From Didymodactylos carnosus (Eukaryota > Rotifera > Eurotatoria > Philodinida > Philodinidae), in NCBI GenBank assembly GCA_905250885.1, contig CAJNOQ010000173.1:1-64000 (forward strand): 64,000 nucleotides of DNA, written 5' to 3'. Position numbers and translations under genes: made by a program. Under the pieces are notes generated by a model. It searched no databases and had not been told where the DNA came from. It saw only the letters and a list, made by a program, of their open reading frames with translations. Shown piece after piece: positions 24,229 to 34,264 of the stretch (positions within the stretch are counted from its first letter, which is position 1; each line of letters begins with the position of its first letter).

Positions 24229-24578
24229 CAAAACAGTACTTTATCGTGAAATGATTTTTCCTCATCAGAGAAATTTCAAAAATATTACATCTTTTTTTTC
24301 TTTCCTCTCTGGAATCGTTTTTGTTAAATTTCTATACACTTTGAGTTTTTATTTTCTATGCTCTAGAACATTTTTAACAGTATATATTAGCTTAAAATGA
24401 AAAGGATATCAAGAAATGATTTTTCAAAAATTGAATTTGTACATTTTTTTTGTAAATAGAAACGAGGAAGAAAGAAATAAGACCAAGAAAAAAACATTTT
24501 TTTCATATGTTAAAGATGTTGCTAACAGAATCCATATGAAATAAATTATAACCAAGTTAGCAGCAACAAAAGTTGATT

Positions 24579-27023
24579 ATGTCGGCTGACTATGCACTAT
24601 TCATTATTACAGTACCGAATGATCTAGTAGAGGAAACTACCGTAGCATTGGTGAATGCCGTGAAAGATTTAAAGAATACAATCGAAGTTCAAGTGAGTGA
24701 AATAATTCTCTTAATCAGAACTTTACATGCAAATGATCTGTGCACTTTTTCTATTATAGCAGTCCTCCTCTTTTCAAGCTCTACCGGCTCTTATTGGCGC
24801 TGATGGCTTATTATCATCTTCACACGATGTAGTCAATATTGTGTTCGACGAAACAAATGACGATGTTAGTAATGATCTTCCCACTCGTGTAGCCGGTCGT
24901 GAACGTTCTCTATGTAGTAGTTTAAAATCATACCTAGAAAATATGGCGGGCATTGAACCTATATGGATGATTTCGGATGATAAAAAAACGTATCAGATAA
25001 CATTTTTTGCCGAATTTGGTATTGTTAGTGATCATTTACTACAAGAATTACGACGTATTGGTATTGGTGTCAGAAGTGGAACAAGGATCTTTATTTTACC
25101 CATAAGTTGTGTAGTGGGTGTAGAATCTCAATTGAATACGGAGGAAAAGGCGGATGATAATTTAGTGCAAAATGGTGGTGATTCAAATGACATGTCTCAA
25201 GAGACGTTAACTCTACGAAAAAAATTAAAAAATAAAATTAATGAGTCAGATTTTAAAAAAAGTGTTCGTGCACGATTGATGGTTCATCAGGTTGTTGCAG
25301 CGATACGTGTATCAACAGCTCTTACGTTCGACTTTGTTATTCTTCTTATATTAGCTAGTATGTTAGCAGCTTTCGGCCTTTTAGAAAACAGTACAGTCAT
25401 TATTGTTGCAAGTATGCTCGTTTCACCGTTAATGAATCCTATTCTTGGCGTGGTATTTGGTTTATCGGTACGTGAACATAGCTTATGGAAATGTGGTTTA
25501 AGAAATGAAGTTATTGGACTACTAATATGTTTATCATGTGGATTTTTATTGGGTTTATTTACAACATTTTTTGAAACAAATTGGGGTAGTTCAACATCTT
25601 TTCCAACCATGGAGATGCGATCAAGAGGAGATATTACACGACTTTGGATTGGCGTTTTGATAGCGCTTCCGTCTGGAGCTGGTGTTGCATTATCAGTGCT
25701 TGGTGGTAATACTGGTAAGAAATTTTAAGAAATTTTATACCATATTAACCTCGTCTAATTCTCTATTCTAGGATCTCTTGTGGGAGTTGCAATTTCAGGT
25801 AAAGTCTCAGATTTCTCTTATATTTTTAAAGAAAATTTTAACAGCAATTTTGTTTTGTGCTTTTAGCCTCGCTACTACCACCAGCAGTCAACTGTGGATT
25901 ATTATTTGCATATGCACTGTTAGGAACATCATTTTCGTCAGTTGCAGCATATTCTAGCGATATCAACGATAATCAATTTCAATTTAAAAATATTTTAAAA
26001 AAGCATAGTTTAGTGAAAAACTGTACAAAATATGTAAATAACGAGTATCTTCCATTGTATAGTTGTAATCTTGCCACAGAAGCATCGATACTTGGTGTCT
26101 GTAGTCTACTACTAACATTTGTCAATATTCTATGTATTATCATTATGGCATTAATTATATTGCGAATAAAAGAAGTTGTACCATTAAATCAAACCAATGA
26201 CGATATAACACAATTTTTTCATCATGATGTTCGTGTTGCTAGAGATTATAATAAAACTATTCATCAACAACATGATGGTGTTAGTGGTGATTCGAAATTA
26301 GCACAAGCAATTGTTAATCGATGGAAAACATTTACATCATCATCATCAACAACTCAACAACAAAATGATATGACGAAACATAACAATGATTCAATGAATA
26401 GTGACGATCTAATTTCAAATAGAGAAAATAAAAGTCAAAATAATTTTAATTATTTTATTCAATGTCACAATTCAAAACGTAATCTACATCGTTTACAAAC
26501 ATTTGCAAAAGAATACGATTTGGATCTCTATAACCGTAATGATTATGAAGTATTAAGTTCTAATAGTCGTGAAAAAGTTCAGATAATGGCACGTGATCTT
26601 TTAGAATTCTGTGACGAAACACAACGAATGGATCTTAGTCGATTGCTACCCTATAGTATGCATAAACAACAAAATGGTGATCCATCATCACCTTATTATG
26701 AACTAATTGGTGTTTTGCCACCAAAATGGAATGAAATATTTTTATATGAACAGCGCTTACAAGAAAGAAAATCATCATTTCATCGTTCTTATTCTCTACG
26801 TGAACAAATACCATCATTTCATTCGAATCGAACATTAAATCTTTCATTTAGTGAACATAAAAATAACCAGGTGACAAAACGATCGTCACTTCAACGATTA
26901 ACGTCACTACCTGAAGCACCGGCCCCACTAGAGAATAATACTGGGGGAACAATTCGAGGAACAAGATTTCAAATAACAAAAGCGAACGATATTTTATCAA
27001 CAGTTCAAGTAAATTCTGTTTAA
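24579..27023 (+). CDS. DUF389-family multi-pass membrane protein
   Basis: Four exons (24579-24692, 24760-25714, 25772-25798, 25867-27023) join in phase to 750 residues; exon 3 is only 27 nt. After a soluble N-terminal part of about 190 residues come several hydrophobic segments carrying the DUF389 hallmarks: a helix followed by VIIVASMLVSPLMNPILG (about residues 232-249), a loop, ALPSGAGVALSVLGG, and VGVAISASLLPPAVNCGL. A further helix follows near ALIILRIKEV. The last 290 or so residues are hydrophilic, rich in S, N, Q and basic residues, and probably cytosolic. DUF389 is common in prokaryotes and its function is unknown; a channel or transporter role is only a guess. The introns and AT-rich codon use match neighbouring genes, so this is a resident nuclear gene. 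The ATG is preceded by stops in frame. Confidence 0.85.
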
Positions 27024-27103
27024 TGTCTTGCATGCAGCCATTTGTTTTTGTTCCAGATTTTGCAACGATAAAATTAAATTAAATTTTAGGTTATAGATTT
27101 TTA

Positions 27104-27154
27104 ATTTAAGTAAGAAATATAGCACTGCGACAGTACTATATTTCTTACTTAAAT
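27104..27154. repeat. Near-perfect 51-nt hairpin after the DUF389 gene
   Basis: A 19-bp perfect inverted repeat (27104-27122 with 27136-27154, arm ATTTAAGTAAGAAATATAG) continues after one mismatch into ACTG/CAGT, leaving a CGA loop. It starts 81 bases after the stop codon, so it is likely in the 3' untranslated region if transcribed. It could be a tiny inverted-repeat element, a regulatory hairpin or a small-RNA precursor. Confidence 0.7.
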
Positions 27155-28604
27155 CTGATTTTTAATTGTTGTATATATTTTGTCATACTGCTTTTTACAT
27201 CTTCATATAAGAAACTAGTTTAGAGCATGTTGATATTGAAAACCCAGAAATCTTGACCCAGAGTTCTAGAAAAAACGTGAATAGGATGATTTGACAGAAA
27301 AGCGAAAATAGAAACTAGTGATATCGACTTTTGCTTTCTTTTCTAATGATCAATTGCTCAAATTAATATTCGCATGAAACCTGTTTTTTAAGTCTATCTT
27401 TAGATTCATCTAAAACTCTTCTGTTATACTTCACATGGACTCTCTCCTATGCCTTTTTTTGTTTGACCCTTAATTGATGTTAGATAAAATCAGCATCTGA
27501 CAATAGCATGAAGCATGACTTGTTAATTTTTTATTCGAAATTTCGATAGTCATTCACAGTAGTAGTGTTCGTCTAAATCACATCAGCCATTGATGAAAAG
27601 CAATTATTTTAGTTTACCACGAATGAAGGATTGGCCAATCCAGTATCTTAACTCACAAAACCTAAATCTAATTCTTGCTTAAGTTTAATTTTTACTAATA
27701 ACATTTGTTCTGGTGTCGATCTACAAGTTTCTCCATTTCTCTCTCAATCGTGTGACCATTGCATGGTTCAGTTTAGTTATTCTGGATTTAACCAGCCAAA
27801 CTTCATGTATGAACGCCGGATCTATCACAGTAAAAAAGGCACTTTCGGGAATTATATATAAAGCATAAACACACAATAGTTACCTCTAAGCGCGTCGTTT
27901 TTTTGTGCAATTTCTTTAGATATTATCTCTGAAAATTGACTACCGTTCACACTATTAAGAAAGACAACACTTTTAGTTTAATCTATATCTATTAGCCAGT
28001 TCAAATAGACATCACAGATAGTCAAGAATGGCAAACCATTGTACCTGACTATCTGAGAAGAAACGTAACATAGACAATGGAAATAACACTTTTCTCTGGT
28101 AAACGACCATTGTTGTGTTTATGATAAGCTTTAGTTGTACAACTATTGATTTCATATTTTAATTACTTCAATTGATTTTTTATTATTATCTTCTGTATAT
28201 TGCGAAGTGACAGTTATTCAATATGGAGCAATCGTCAACCAATGAACCCACAACAGCTAGAAAGAAAGAAATTTAAAACTCAACGCTGATACAAATGTTT
28301 TTGATAAAGTGCATCGATCGAGTCGATTTTTCACGTTGACTCCGAATATAATATTTTCCAAGACCATTATACTGGATAGACCTTTGACTTCAACATCGAT
28401 CAAGCATCCTCATACTTAGTTTTTAATGGTGAATCTGAAAAAATACTTTCAATAAGTTACAAGAACGAAAAATCAAATTTGAATGTTTTTGAAACCGAAG
28501 GGTTTTTCGAAGTTTCCCTTGGATTAGACCCTTCGAACTTTTTTAATTTTTCTTCCTTAAAAAAATTTTTAAAACTCAAAAACCACCTTTCTTACTCAGA
28601 CCGA

Positions 28605-28687
28605 CATGCTCTATCCAACCATCTACCATCTATAAGTATCCGAAAACAAATTCTGCTCGATTTTCGCGTTACGGGCACTTTAGCAAA
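28605..28687. repeat. Diverged copy of the 7957-8030 repeat arm
   Basis: The block from GCTCTATCCAACCA through TGCTCGATTTT to the GGGCACTTTA-like end follows the same order as GCTCTATCCAACCA, TGCTCGATTTTT and CCGGCACCTT at 7963-8027, with gaps and substitutions. It shows that the inner foldback arm of the 7552-8145 element is dispersed. Confidence 0.5.
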
Positions 28688-29955
28688 CTAGAGAATTTTT
28701 CCACTTGCTGTTCATGAAAATATTGTTTCTGAAGAACGCCTAAGAGTTGAAATCTTTTACAGAATATATTCGACTTCGGCACTCTTCAAGGATCAGTTGG
28801 AAAAAGAAGTCTTAAAGAACCATTCAATACCAATTTTTAAAGTATTAGAATTTTGAAATTCAAGTTGATTTCATATTCAGATATCTCGACGTACATAGAT
28901 TAGTAATGAAATTTTGTAAAAAAGCATCGAGTATAGCTTGAAATATTGAACAAACGAGATAAGATAGGATTCTGAAAGAATCTGGAAAAGGCTAAACGAG
29001 CATATTGAAGGAGTTTTAGAAAACCTGTAAAATCCAATTTTCAGAAATGCAGTTTAAAACTACAGAACGTAATCTATTTCATGAGAAGGGTGGTGTTTGA
29101 AGAGAACATGTCGGCCATGTGTCTTTTTGTCTAGATTCCATATCATTCTTATTTATACATAAACATTGTACTTACATCATCTTTTTCTTCTTACATACAG
29201 TCAAATATACATGTTGTAGTAGACCGGGATTTAACCAATTTCTAGATTTGTCCAGGCGAAACTAAGATACATATACACGAATACAATTCGAAGTCTGTTT
29301 ATGCAAATGTGAAATTTCGAATAAAGCTAAGTAAGTTCACTCTCTAATCAGGGAAATTTTAGCTCTGATTCATTTTTTCCTATCGCGCTGGAGAATCTAT
29401 GAAAAATGTATTATTAAGTGCTGTACATGTTCATTTCACGTTGTGCTGTGTTATGTTGCCGTCATTTTGCCTTTAGTTGATTTGTTTTAAAAAGTTATGA
29501 TACGAAAACTTACATATGATGATATATACTTGGTTTGAAAATGGATAACGGTAAAAATGAGACACTTCTCATCGAAATTCATTTTTTGGTCCAAGAATAA
29601 CTTTATTTTGAACTTTTATTTTGAAATGGCTGGTAATGATATTATTTATGATAAAAAAAGTCTTAAGCCAATTGCTGTTTATGATTTTATCAAGTAACTG
29701 GTGAGTGTGATAAAAGAATTTCATATGGAGGTCGAGACAAGATATCAAGCGAGATTTCATCGAACTACGAATGGGCTCTGCGTGTTCTGTAGAAATTTTT
29801 TAAAAACAATGTGTGGATTGTCAAACCCGTAAACTAGCGAAAACACCTATTGTATGTAAACCAATTATTTCTTTAGGAGTAATGACTGATCTAATTGATA
29901 TGAGCAGCCGTTCAGACATTGTTTTCAAAAGTGTTGCTTTTTCATGGATTCTGGA

Positions 29956-30052
29956 CGAAAATTTAAGGAAAATAGGTTACTTTGAAAATATAATTTGTTT
30001 TCATTGAAACATTTCGCTTTTTTCAAAAGAACTTATTTTCCTTAAATTTTCG
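29956..30052. repeat. 19-bp perfect inverted repeat with 59-nt spacer
   Basis: CGAAAATTTAAGGAAAATA at 29956-29974 is the exact reverse complement of 30034-30052. A decayed small DNA element is the simplest explanation. Confidence 0.55.
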
Positions 30053-30101
30053 TGAAAAATATCAAGTTCAAAAAACCAAATCATCGTTTTGAAAAATGGG
30101 A

Positions 30102-30176
30102 CTATAAAGAGTGGACCAAAATTACTGAAACGAATTGATAAATCGTTTCAGTAATTCTGGCCCACCCTTTAAGCTA
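30102..30176. repeat. Small hairpin element
   Basis: AGTGGACCAAAATTACTGAA-type left arm (30110-30132) pairs with 30143-30166 with few mismatches around a 10-nt loop; pairing extends outwards to TATAAAG/CTTTAAG. The TA at both outer edges would suit a mariner-like miniature element, but this is not proven. Confidence 0.5.
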
Positions 30177-30360
30177 GTGAAGTAGGCTAAATTAACGTTA
30201 GTTAGCCAATAACAAAAAATTTTGTAGACTTTCTCGTCGTAAATATTCTCATTTCTCTATCGATCTACGTAAGAACCAGGTTTTATGATGAATAGAGAAC
30301 GGACAGGAGATTTTTCAATAACAGTCCGATGCACAGAAATTTTACAACATTTTTTTAAGT

Positions 30361-30518
30361 AATTAATTTTCGTCTCAGTCTAATAATTCCAGTAACCTAA
30401 GAGAACTTTAGGATACTTCGAAGTATCCTCCACAAATTGGGAACGTTTGAGGAAAATAAAATGAGGAATCTCCCGGTGATTTTTATGAACTTCTGAGACG
30501 GATAATTTTATTCGATTT
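30361..30518. repeat. Short foldback containing a 20-bp perfect palindrome
   Basis: Outer arms ATTTTCGTCTCAG (about 30366-30378) and CTGAGACGGATAATTT (about 30496-30511) are inverted. Inside, AGGATACTTCGAAGTATCCT (30410-30429) is a perfect 20-bp palindrome. Confidence 0.5.
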
Positions 30519-31353
30519 CCTTTTACTGATATTACCTAGTCTATATTGTCAAGTAATCATAAAAATGATGAAACCGTTTTTTGTTTGAAATTTTTTGCCT
30601 CTTATAGCAAAATTCATTCTCGTGCCTCATAACATTGCCATGAGCACTAATGGTTACACTGGCAGACAGCTACCAAGCGTGATTTCAGTGAAATTAGACT
30701 ATTTTTTAAGCTAGAAATATTAATAATAAATTCATCATGCTCCAGCGCATAGAATAAACGCAAAACAGATCAACTGACAAACAAAAGTTTTGAAAAAAGT
30801 TCTCCTGGGGGACTTCGGATTTTGATTCTGAATAACTTTCGTACTTAGAGCTTTGCTCCGAAGTGCGTGAGGTTTTGCTCAGAAAAGCGGGCTGGCCGCG
30901 TCATCTACCACGAAAAGTTGGTAATTTTTACTATGACTTCAAAATTTTCACTTTTTATCTAATTGCAACGCACGACCAAAAATACACTAGAAACTACGAT
31001 GATACAAAATTTCCCATTGTGCCCATTATTCCACAGTGAAAAAATCCATCGTGAGAAAAATTCTGTTAAAAACACCGCCTCTATATTTCCTGCAGAACTA
31101 CAGCGGCGTCCTACCGTAATATTTCTTCTCGCATGCCAGAATTAGTCTATTAAAAATCATCAATATTAATGCCTAAAAATTTCTTCCGTTTTTATTACGC
31201 CCACACCAATTTTTGTTTATGCACGTGTTATATATACACACTTTATACAGGCATGCATGACATGGCTGCAGATCATGAAGATTCTTTTTCTCCTTGTGTT
31301 ACAAATGTTTATCGCTTCTCAATAATATAACTAACCATACGTAAAAAAGATCA

Positions 31354-31533
31354 ATGACTTTGATTGCTTTACCTGTTTTATTATCCTTGTATGGAGACTG
31401 GTGTAGATTTAGAAGAAGAAGACTAATTTATTCACGAAAAATGAAAAGCAAATCAGACATACCTGTGACTGATCAAATGGATTGGTCTGTGTCAGTTAAA
31501 AAACTCATCAACGATCTGATCCATAAAATATAA
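31354..31533 (+). CDS. Small open frame, 59 residues, possible membrane microprotein
   Basis: ATG 31354 to TAA 31531-31533. The peptide begins with a hydrophobic stretch (MTLIALPVLLSLYGDWC), followed by a basic cluster RFRRRRLIYSRK and a hydrophilic C-terminus with KKLINDLIHKI. The order hydrophobic helix then arginine cluster would suit a single-pass membrane microprotein or a tail exon. No family recognised, and no introns or polyadenylation signal found close by. It stands alone in a non-coding stretch, so a chance frame is quite possible. Confidence 0.25.
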   Translation: MTLIALPVLLSLYGDWCRFRRRRLIYSRKMKSKSDIPVTDQMDWSVSVKKLINDLIHKI

Positions 31534-32867
31534 GATATAGCATACACAACTAATCGTAAGTCATAGAAGCCACTACAAAAGGATCATTTCTAGGTTAAAA
31601 GCATCGTATTTCTCCTAATGTCTACCGTTCTATGAAGTAAAACAACTTCACTCGCGTTTTAGCTTTCAAAATCTATTTTTGGTAGCCATTTTATCGTTTT
31701 GCATATTTTTATAATTAGTGGCTAACCATTTTCAAAATTCCTGCTAGTGGTGAATAGGCATGTTAGATGAGAAACCTATTACCGTAACGGCCAGGCCAAA
31801 AACAAATCCTTTTGATACTCAGGCGTTTGAAGGATACTATTTCGTTTGGCTGATTAGAAAAATATTTTAAAATAAGCGCAGGTAGGTTTTCTGATAGCAA
31901 CTAGATGTTATACTCATTTCTATTTTGCTTATTTTATTGACTGTATTTTACTTGTTACAAAATTTTAAGCGATGGTAATGGCCCCTACGATACATTGAGT
32001 ATTAAAAGAAAGAGATCAAAAACTTGTTTCTAATTCGGTTTTCAAGAGCCAATAGAAAGTCAGAGCTGATGTATTCTTTAGACTAAATTGGATTATCATT
32101 ATCGCAAATTGGTCACGTTTTTCTGCATTCGCTTGTAAATAGTATCAGTGCCGTTGAGTAGAGTAAATGTTCCTAATTATGACAAAATCTTTTGTTTTTC
32201 GAAAATCTCTATTTGCTCAACTATTTTTCAGGAGATAAGAGAGAATTTTACATTCAGGGACAGAATACCAAGACTGTTTCTGTTTAATCCTGCAAATTTT
32301 TTTGAAAACAAATTCAGTTGAATTAATTGCAGTGCTAAAAAGAAGAGGTTTGATTTTTTCAAGTTTTGGAATGTTTCTAATTACGATAGGTCCATTTAGA
32401 TACATGACATTTTTTTCTCATTATCAGAAAAAACTCAAAATCACTATAGGATTTTGACTAAAAAGTGTTTTGTTAATTAGGAGTTGTTACGCTCATATAA
32501 AATGAATTTATCTGTTTATAAACCTTCCATTGCTTTTTACTTGCTTCTATATTTGACATATCTGCATTTCTCTATCTCTGACTGGACTTGCGATACTTTG
32601 TCTGAAAGAGATAGTTGAGAATTATTATATCCTTTTTGAATGGCGTCTTGCAGCATAAGTGAATCGGTAGTACAGTTTAAAAAACTGCACTCTAGTACGA
32701 TAAAAATGCAACAAAACTCTTATCTTATGTAAAGTAATTTTGATTTTTTGAAGAGAAATTTACGAAAATACGAGAATTCTGTACAATAATTTCAGTTGAT
32801 TGATTTCAATATATCAGAGAAGAAAAAGTAGTACGACATCCGTTCTCTGGTAAAGTTAGATCAAAAT

Positions 32868-33983
32868 ATGCAATCTTCAACACGTCCAAAATCCTCACCA
32901 CTTGATCGTCCTTTGACTCAAAAACCAAAAGGAGATGTAAGAAAGTAATTGTAGAGAGTCTTTCTGTTATTTCATTTCTTTCTGTTTGTTTAGATCAATT
33001 TGAGTACATTTGCTCTTCTATTTTCCGAAATGGTTCAGTATTCTCAAAATCGTGTTGATAGCATCAACGATCTTCAAAACAAGTAAATAGACAAGAACTT
33101 CAAAGATACTGTGTTGTTATTTTATAATACAATGTTATGATTTTTTAGGTTATCCGACTTTGGAAAACATGTTGGAATTCGTGTACTCGATTTATTTTTT
33201 CTTCGTGAACGAAAAGATAAACGAGAAATACGTTTAACAGAAATGTTAGTATTTATTAAAAAGAATATATGGAAGGTAGGTGGTAAAGTCTAATTTTTTT
33301 GGTCAAGAGTTAGTGATAACCACGCTATTGTTTAGTTTCTTTTCAATCGTGAAGCTGAAAATCTAGAACAACATGCACAAGATATTAATACATGTAGGAA
33401 ATGTTTATCACCTGCTTGTTTTTTTTGAATTATATTTCTTACTCTTTTATTTAGATTATATTATTGAAAAAGAATGTTTAGTCAATAAATTCATTTCGAT
33501 ACCAAAAGACAAAGGTAAAATTTGATACTACATTTGAAAAAATTTTACGATAAATAATCATTTACTATTTTAATTTTAGGTAGTCTGACATGCGCAGCAT
33601 TTGTCGCTGGTATTGTAGAAGGAATTTTGTGCTCAAGTGGCTTTGTAAGTTGAAATATAATCTGTTATTGTTTGTCTAGTAAAGTGATATGCCCTTATAT
33701 GTCGTAGTGAGCTTCAACTTTGAGACGATGGTTCCATATAAATAGTTTATTGAGAATTCTTCAGTTTATCTATGATATCCTAACAGCTGAGAGCAGTAAA
33801 ATAAATTAGAAATTTTCAAGATTCCTTCCGAGAAGAGAAAGTATTATTGCTTCTTCTGACATTTTATTCACTTCCTTTTAGTTATCGAAAGTTGCAGCAC
33901 ATCAAGGACCAAGAGGCACAGCATATGTTATTACATTTAATAAATCTGTTATTGAAAGAGAAAGTAAACTTGACGCTAAATAG
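32868..33983 (+). CDS. TRAPPC5: TRAPP complex subunit 5 (Trs31)
   Basis: Seven exons (32868-32936, 32994-33082, 33149-33275, 33336-33393, 33455-33514, 33580-33644, 33882-33983) join in phase to 189 residues; human TRAPPC5 has 188. Conserved blocks run through the whole protein: LSTFALLFSEMVQYSQNR near residue 25, FGKHVGIRVLDL, KNIWKFLFNREAENLEQ, YYIIEKECLVNKFISIPKD and LTCAAFVAGIVEGIL. This is the Bet3-like alpha/beta fold of the TRAPP core, which tethers vesicles and activates Rab1 at the ER-Golgi step. The last exon encodes the short C-terminal strand. The next gene starts 281 bp after the stop on the same strand. Confidence 0.96.
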
Positions 33984-34089
33984 TAATATTTGTTTTTGTG
34001 TTCAAATTAATGTGTATACAATTGTCTGTTTTCCATTATTTATGTAATTGCTATGTTCTGTTAATTCGTTTTTTTATTTAATTTTTGAT

Positions 34090-34095
34090 AATAAA
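34090..34095 (+). terminator. Polyadenylation signal of TRAPPC5
   Basis: AATAAA 107 bases after the TRAPPC5 stop and 170 bases before the next start codon, so the two genes have separate signals despite being close. Confidence 0.6.
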
Positions 34096-34264
34096 GTCTT
34101 GTACTAAGCATTGTTAATTTGCGCAGGCATAATTTGTCACATTGCTCTTATCTATCTTTGGACGTTATTTCTATTTTGTGGAATTATTTATTCTTTTCTA
34201 GATGATTCTGTCTTCACATTGTTGAGTGTTTGAGTATTATAATTTGTTGTTTGTTTACCTCAAA

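Larger units (their letters stand above)
27155..32867. other. 5.7-kb gene-poor stretch
   Basis: AT-rich sequence between the DUF389 and TRAPPC5 genes. I see small inverted repeats, a diverged copy of a repeat arm and one short reading frame, listed separately. Near 28223 an ATG opens 17 coding-like residues (MEQSSTNEPTTARKKEI) before a stop, perhaps a decayed exon. No conserved domain, rRNA or tRNA recognised. Confidence 0.5.

Noticed and set aside
25287-25610. 107-codon minus-strand frame
   Set aside because: Antisense of the DUF389 membrane exon, whose sense strand carries the conserved motifs.
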